Origin: an uncultured Clostridia bacterium
GTDB lineage: Bacteria > Bacillota > Clostridia > Oscillospirales > Oscillospiraceae
Assembly (NCBI GenBank): GCA_945867445.1
Contig: CAMBID010000012.1
Span: 1 to 10,312 of the forward strand
DNA length: 10,312 nucleotides
Direction: 5' to 3'
The first letter of the stretch is position 1. Every line of letters starts with the position of its first letter. The position numbers and the translations under genes were made by a program. Below, one piece after another: positions 6,994-10,312 of the stretch. The notes beneath the pieces were generated by a model. It ran no database searches and was not told the origin of the DNA. It saw nothing but the letters and a program-made list of their open reading frames with translations.

Positions 6994-7887
6994 ATGAGTC
7001 ATCCTTATAAAACCAGAGAGGGCGGCGCTACCGTCACGATCTTTGTTCCCTACGACTGCAAGAACCACTGTCCGTTCTGCATCAATAAAGAGGAGTATGC
7101 CGACATGACCGGCTTCTCCCTGGAGAAGATCCTGGAGAGCATCCGTCGGATGGATGCCATCACACCTGCCTGTGACTTCGTCTTTACCGGCGGCGAGCCC
7201 TTCTCCGATATCCAGGCCCTGCAGCGGATGCTGGATGAGATCCCCACCACCCACCGGGTCTTTATCAACACCACCCTCCCGGTCTTTGAGCACCAGAGCG
7301 AGGACGATATCGTGGCTTTTACGGAGCGGAACCGGGGAAAGATCACCTGCATCAACGTCTCCCGCCATATGCAGCATTATGTGGTGGAGTCCAACGACAG
7401 CCTGCTGCGGCGGCTGGCGGTGCCCTTCCGCATCAACTGCGTGCTCTACAAGGACTACCCCGCCGAAAATCTGGTGCCCTTCCTGGAGAGATTCCTCCCC
7501 ATCCCCGGGGCCAACATCCAGTTCCGCTTCGACTATACCGCCACCACGCCGGAGAACCTCTATGACCAGGCCGGCGACAAGATCCTCCGTGATCTCAAGG
7601 CCATCTCCACCTACACCGGCCTGGACGGCTGCCGGATGCGCTGCGGCTTCCACTTTGACTACAAGGGCATGGAGCTGACCTATCACAAGACCCTGCCCTA
7701 CTCCACCATCGTGGAGACCGACCCGAAGGACGGTGTCACCTACGACATCCTCTATGACATCCTCATCAAGCAGAACGGTGACATCCACTCCGACTGGACC
7801 GGCGTCAAGATGGATGTGGACGCCTATGAGAAGGTGGTCTTCGAGCCCTACGACCTCCACTGGATCGAGGGCGGGCCCCGGAACTGA
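6994..7887 (+). CDS. Radical SAM domain protein of unknown substrate
   Basis: A 297-residue enzyme predicted to cleave S-adenosylmethionine reductively with a [4Fe-4S] cluster. The cluster motif C-x3-C-x2-C is at Cys22, Cys26 and Cys29, and the SAM-contacting GGE at 66-68 within TGGEPFS. The remainder resembles a TIM-barrel with no C-terminal SPASM or twitch Cys set; the only later Cys pair is C213-x3-C217. It is therefore a short, single-cluster member that I cannot assign to a pathway. Start ATG 6994 follows AGGAAAGG at an 8-base gap; an upstream in-frame extension to a TTG at 6886 is mostly leader sequence and poor as protein. It is monocistronic, divergent from the MFS operon, and no small precursor peptide gene is evident beside it. 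Confidence 0.92.
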   Translation: MSHPYKTREGGATVTIFVPYDCKNHCPFCINKEEYADMTGFSLEKILESIRRMDAITPACDFVFTGGEPFSDIQALQRMLDEIPTTHRVFINTTLPVFEHQSEDDIVAFTERNRGKITCINVSRHMQHYVVESNDSLLRRLAVPFRINCVLYKDYPAENLVPFLERFLPIPGANIQFRFDYTATTPENLYDQAGDKILRDLKAISTYTGLDGCRMRCGFHFDYKGMELTYHKTLPYSTIVETDPKDGVTYDILYDILIKQNGDIHSDWTGVKMDVDAYEKVVFEPYDLHWIEGGPRN

Positions 7888-7901
7888 TCCATCGTACAGA
7901 G

Positions 7902-7939
7902 AAGCCCTCACACTTTTTGGAAGGTGTGAGGGCTTTTCC
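7902..7939 (+). terminator. Intrinsic terminator of the radical SAM gene
   Basis: A 12-bp stem (7902-7913 with 7924-7935), a 10-base loop and a TTTT run at the end of the stem, starting 14 bases after the stop codon. Confidence 0.85.
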
Positions 7940-8048
7940 GCAAGCGACCGATGGCCGCTTCCCGGAGGAGCACTTGTGACCACGACCGGCGGAAGCGCCG
8001 CCGGCCAAGGTCTTATCCTCGGTTCAATCAATCGGGAGTTGTAAGAGT
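7940..8048 (+). other. Gap upstream of the AT-rich gene
   Basis: GC-rich sequence with one perfect 7-bp hairpin (7986-7992 with 7998-8004, loop 5). No convincing sigma-A promoter was found for the following gene. GGGAG at 8034-8038 lies 10 bases before the GTG at 8049 and 16 before ATG 8055. Confidence 0.5.
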
Positions 8049-8381
8049 GTGGCGATGAAAACTATGGTTAATATTACATTGGAAAAGATAATTCAAAGGA
8101 AAATCCTTTATTGTCAAAACGATAATAATCAGGAGCTTGCCAATATGAATGCAGGCTATGTGCGTGGTTTTAATCAAATGCTTGAAGATATGAATTTGAC
8201 TGAAACTGAATTTATTACAAAGTATTTGAATATAGTAAAAGAATTGAAAGTTGTGTTTGATGGTGTTATTGACCAAAAGGAATCGATCGAAAATATAGAT
8301 GAATTAAGTGGCTATCATAATGCGATTGTAGATATTTTAGGTTTGCTAAACGAAAAATATCTATATTATGAGAATTGGTAA
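8049..8381 (+). CDS. AT-rich small orphan protein, unknown function
   Basis: A 110-residue, acidic, predicted mostly helical protein with no membrane segment, signal, Cys cluster or motif that I recognise. It ends in an aromatic-rich tail (YLYYENW). Codons are A/T-ending (AAT, GAA, TTA, ATA), and base composition is roughly one third G+C in sampled stretches, against clearly more than 60 percent in neighbouring genes, a strong sign of recent acquisition. The start is uncertain: GTG 8049 has GGGAG ten bases upstream, while ATG 8055 and ATG 8064 are also in frame. Isolated AT-rich genes of this size are often immunity, antitoxin or phage-derived proteins, but nothing here shows that. Upstream is a terminator and downstream a palindromic element followed by another terminator. 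Confidence 0.75.
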   Translation: MAMKTMVNITLEKIIQRKILYCQNDNNQELANMNAGYVRGFNQMLEDMNLTETEFITKYLNIVKELKVVFDGVIDQKESIENIDELSGYHNAIVDILGLLNEKYLYYENW

Positions 8382-8449
8382 ATTCCAGTTTGCCGACCGG
8401 CTCCGCTCCGCGCTTGGAGGGAGTAGTCTGCTTCCCGGCGGGGGATTTT

Positions 8450-8610
8450 GATACTCTTTCTTGATAAAAATCTTTGATTTTTATCAAGAAGGCGCCGCTG
8501 TCAGCGTCGCCCTTTTGCGGCAGTCTGCCGCAAAAGCCGTCTCATAAGTTCTTGACGCGCCTGCGGCGCTATAAAAGCTTTTAAAGCTTTTTATCAAGAA
8601 CTAGTATGAG
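8450..8610 (+). repeat. Complete ATAC...GTAT palindromic element, copy 2
   Basis: The core runs 8451-8607 (157 bp) with 20-bp terminal inverted repeats: 8451-8470 and 8588-8607 match at 18 of 20 positions. Inside are hairpin A (perfect 15 bp, 8458-8472 with 8476-8490), hairpin B1 (8491-8499 with 8503-8511, one mismatch) and hairpin B2 (perfect 11 bp, 8512-8522 with 8526-8536). A branched unit follows, with outer stems 8541-8546/8605-8610 and 8547-8555/8594-8602 enclosing 8557-8561/8565-8569 and an AAAAGC...GCTTTT hairpin. Almost no base is left unpaired. The sequence 8449-8500 is repeated exactly, inverted, at 1-52. It carries no coding sequence, so it is either a miniature non-autonomous element or a structured 3' RNA. 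Confidence 0.88.
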
Positions 8611-8643
8611 GGGAGGGAAAGCGATGCTTTCCCTCCCCTTTTT
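8610..8643 (+). terminator. Intrinsic terminator abutting the palindromic element
   Basis: A perfect 13-bp GC-rich stem (8610-8622 with 8626-8638), a 3-base loop and TTTTT at 8639-8643. Its first base is the last base of the element's outer stem. It ends plus-strand transcription coming from the AT-rich gene and through the element. The remaining gap 8644-8721 has no clear sigma-A or forespore promoter that I could identify. Confidence 0.9.
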
Positions 8644-8721
8644 GCGACCCGGAGGGCATGGGTGGGATAAAATGGGCGGCTTTGGCGCAGACTGAGGGGG
8701 AATTCCTTCCGGAGGTGGCGT

Positions 8722-10140
8722 ATGGAGGAGCTTTCCCTCATCTATCAGGATAACGTGGCCCGATTCGATAAGCTCCTGGGCGTGGACCGCAGCTGCGACA
8801 TGGTGGCCCGGGACTTCCGGGTGGGGGGCCGCCGGGCAAGGCTCTGGGTGGTGGACGGCTACGGCCGGGACGCCATTTTAGAGCGGATGGGGGCCTTTTG
8901 GCTGAGCATCCCGGCGGAGGGGTTGAAGCCCATCTCCAAGATGCAGGACTTCATTGACCGCTTTATCTCTTTCTCGGAGACCAACGTCTCCTTTGACGTG
9001 GAGGACATCGTGACCTCCGTCCTCCTGGGGAAGACGCTGTTCCTGCTGGAGGGGGCGGAAGGGGCCGCCCTCATCGACGCCAAGGACTACCCCTCCCGTG
9101 GGGTGGGGGAGCCGGAGGACGGCAAGGTGCTCCGGGGCTCGCACGACGGCTTCGTGGAAGCCATCGTGCCCAACATGGCGCTGCTGCGGCGGCGCATCCG
9201 GGACCCGGAGCTCACCATGGAGGGCCACAAGGTGGGGTCCCGCTCCCGGACGGATGTGGTGCTCTGCTACCTCCGGGACCAGGCGGACCCGGAGCTCCTG
9301 TCCCGGCTCCGGGACCTGCTGGCGAAAACCGACGTACAGTCCCTCTCCATGGGACAGGAGAGCCTGGCGGAGGCCATCCGGCCCAGGCAGTGGTATAATC
9401 CCTTCCCAAAGACCCGCTACACCGAGCGGCCGGACACCGCCGCCGCCACGGTGCTGGAGGGAGGCGTGGTGGTGCTGGTGGACAACTCCCCCTCGGCGAT
9501 CCTGCTGCCCACGTCCCTCTTCGGCTTTACCCAGGAGGCCAACGACTTCTACTTCCCGCCCCTGGTGGGCACCTACCTGCGGCTGCTGCGGATGGGGGTC
9601 TTCCTCCTCTCCCTCTTTGTGACGCCGGTGTGGTATCTGCTTGCCAGCGTGCCGGAGCGCATTCCGGACTGGCTCACCTTCATTGCCGTGCCGGACCCCT
9701 GCAAGCTCTCCCTCTTTGCCCAGCTCGTCCTGGTGGAGTTCCTGGTGGACGTGCTGAAGCTGGCCTCCCTCAACACGCCGGATTCGCTGTCCTCGTCCTT
9801 CTCCATGCTGGGGGCGCTGATTTTGGGTGACTTTGCCGTCCAGGCGGAGTGGCTCTCACCGGAGGTACTGGTCTACATGGCCTTTGTCTCCGTATCCGGT
9901 TTCACCCAGCCCAGTTACGAGATGGACTACGCCTTCAAGCTGCTGCGGCTCATTTTACTGCTGCTTTCCGCGGCCTTCGACCTCTGGGGCTTCGCACTGG
10001 GGCTGCTGGGGATCGTGATCCTGCTTGCCACCTGCAGGCCCATCGCCGGAGGGAGCTACCTCTACCCTCTCATCCCCTTCGACGGCAAGGCCTTGCGGCG
10101 GCTCCTCCTGCGGGAGCCCATCTCCCGGGACAATACGTGA
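8722..10140 (+). CDS. spoVAF: Spore germination protein, GerA family, SpoVAF-like
   Basis: A 472-residue inner-membrane protein of the spore. The N-terminal soluble domain (1 to about 280) contains the family block RGSHDGF (from 138), then LLRRRIRDPEL and the VGSRSRTD segment. The membrane domain begins near 289, with hydrophobic stretches at about 289-311, 329-350, 360-376, 382-396 and 409-440. The segments near 328-368 (LASLNTPDSL, then LGALILGDFAV) and the later PSYE motif resemble SpoVAF more than GerAA/GerBA receptors. SpoVAF (about 490 residues in Bacillus) is linked to the SpoVA dipicolinate channel in germination. Here no spoVA genes are adjacent; it stands alone, with its own terminator. 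Start ATG 8722 follows GGAGGT by 5 bases. Family is secure; the SpoVAF subgroup is likely rather than proven. Confidence 0.92.
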   Translation: MEELSLIYQDNVARFDKLLGVDRSCDMVARDFRVGGRRARLWVVDGYGRDAILERMGAFWLSIPAEGLKPISKMQDFIDRFISFSETNVSFDVEDIVTSVLLGKTLFLLEGAEGAALIDAKDYPSRGVGEPEDGKVLRGSHDGFVEAIVPNMALLRRRIRDPELTMEGHKVGSRSRTDVVLCYLRDQADPELLSRLRDLLAKTDVQSLSMGQESLAEAIRPRQWYNPFPKTRYTERPDTAAATVLEGGVVVLVDNSPSAILLPTSLFGFTQEANDFYFPPLVGTYLRLLRMGVFLLSLFVTPVWYLLASVPERIPDWLTFIAVPDPCKLSLFAQLVLVEFLVDVLKLASLNTPDSLSSSFSMLGALILGDFAVQAEWLSPEVLVYMAFVSVSGFTQPSYEMDYAFKLLRLILLLLSAAFDLWGFALGLLGIVILLATCRPIAGGSYLYPLIPFDGKALRRLLLREPISRDNT

Positions 10141-10184
10141 AGCATCCGCCCCTCCCCGGCAAGGCCGGGGAGGGGCGGATGCTT
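10140..10184 (+). terminator. 21-bp terminator-like hairpin after the spoVAF-like gene
   Basis: A perfect 21-bp stem (10140-10160 with 10164-10184) with loop AAG, beginning at the last base of the TGA stop. It has no clear U-run (CCCTTG follows), so it may act as an mRNA 3'-stabilising stem as well as, or instead of, an intrinsic terminator. Confidence 0.75.
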
Positions 10185-10190
10185 CCCTTG

Positions 10191-10250
10191 ATACGACTCT
10201 CCCATTAATAAGATAGTTTAATGGGAACCGCCGCGCTTTGCGCGTCGGTG
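10191..10250 (+). repeat. Possible degenerate palindromic element part
   Basis: Begins ATAC like the other elements. It holds an inverted repeat (10200-10208 with 10218-10226, loop 9) and a GC-rich hairpin (10228-10236 with 10240-10248, one mismatch) whose core CGCGC-TTT-GCGCG also occurs at 3259-3271. The order of hairpins parallels the 5' half of the complete copies. Confidence 0.4.
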
Positions 10251-10259
10251 CGTTTCCTA

Positions 10260-10312
10260 ATACTAATTCTTGATAAAAAGATTGAATCAGCAGCGCAGGG
10301 ATATTGGTGCAA
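10260..10312 (-). repeat. Terminus of another palindromic element copy, cut by the window edge
   Basis: Bases 10260-10279 match the reverse complement of the right terminus 8588-8607 at 19 of 20 positions. The following bases resemble the inverted interior rather than hairpin A. This is therefore most likely the right end of a minus-oriented copy whose body lies beyond the window. Confidence 0.65.

Noticed and set aside
8266-8487. Minus-strand small frame starting with the same peptide as the frame at 14
   Set aside because: The shared peptide only reflects the repeated palindromic DNA at both places; there is no ribosome-binding site, and it overlaps the AT-rich gene.

Overview
The window comes from a GC-rich, endospore-forming Firmicute, most likely a gut clostridium of the Oscillospiraceae type. 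This is inferred from a GerA/SpoVAF-type spore germination gene, Gram-positive style Shine-Dalgarno sequences, clear sigma-A promoters and strongly G/C-ending codons. No rRNA or protein marker in the window fixes the genus.

Layout: a minus-strand alpha/beta hydrolase (50-988) is divergent from glpK (1106-2605, glycerol kinase). A short zinc-ribbon protein follows under its own strong promoter (2758-3165). It converges on a minus-strand operon, read right to left as MFS transporter (5254-6588), glycerophosphodiester phosphodiesterase (4367-5224) and a YjdF/DUF2238-like membrane protein (3372-4370). Divergent from the transporter, across a 405-bp regulatory gap, is a radical SAM enzyme with a structured leader (6994-7887). 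Next comes a strikingly AT-rich small orphan gene (8049-8381), then an almost fully palindromic block (8450-8638), and finally a monocistronic spoVAF-like gene (8722-10140) closed by a 21-bp hairpin.

The hydrolase (monoacylglycerol-lipase-like), glycerol kinase and glycerophosphodiesterase could together draw glycerol and glycerol-3-phosphate from lipid head groups. This is an inference from families and proximity; no glpF or glpD is present.

The most unusual content is non-coding. A family of about 145-160 bp palindromic elements, bounded by ATAC...GTAT inverted ends, occurs at 3165-3309 and 8450-8610, with partial copies at both window edges (1-52 and 10260-10312). The two complete copies differ in sequence but keep their stems through compensatory base changes. 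The three copies whose upstream gene is visible lie just 3' of that gene in its reading direction; in two of them the stop codon overlaps the element end, and both complete copies are followed by a strong terminator hairpin. The family is not one I recognise.
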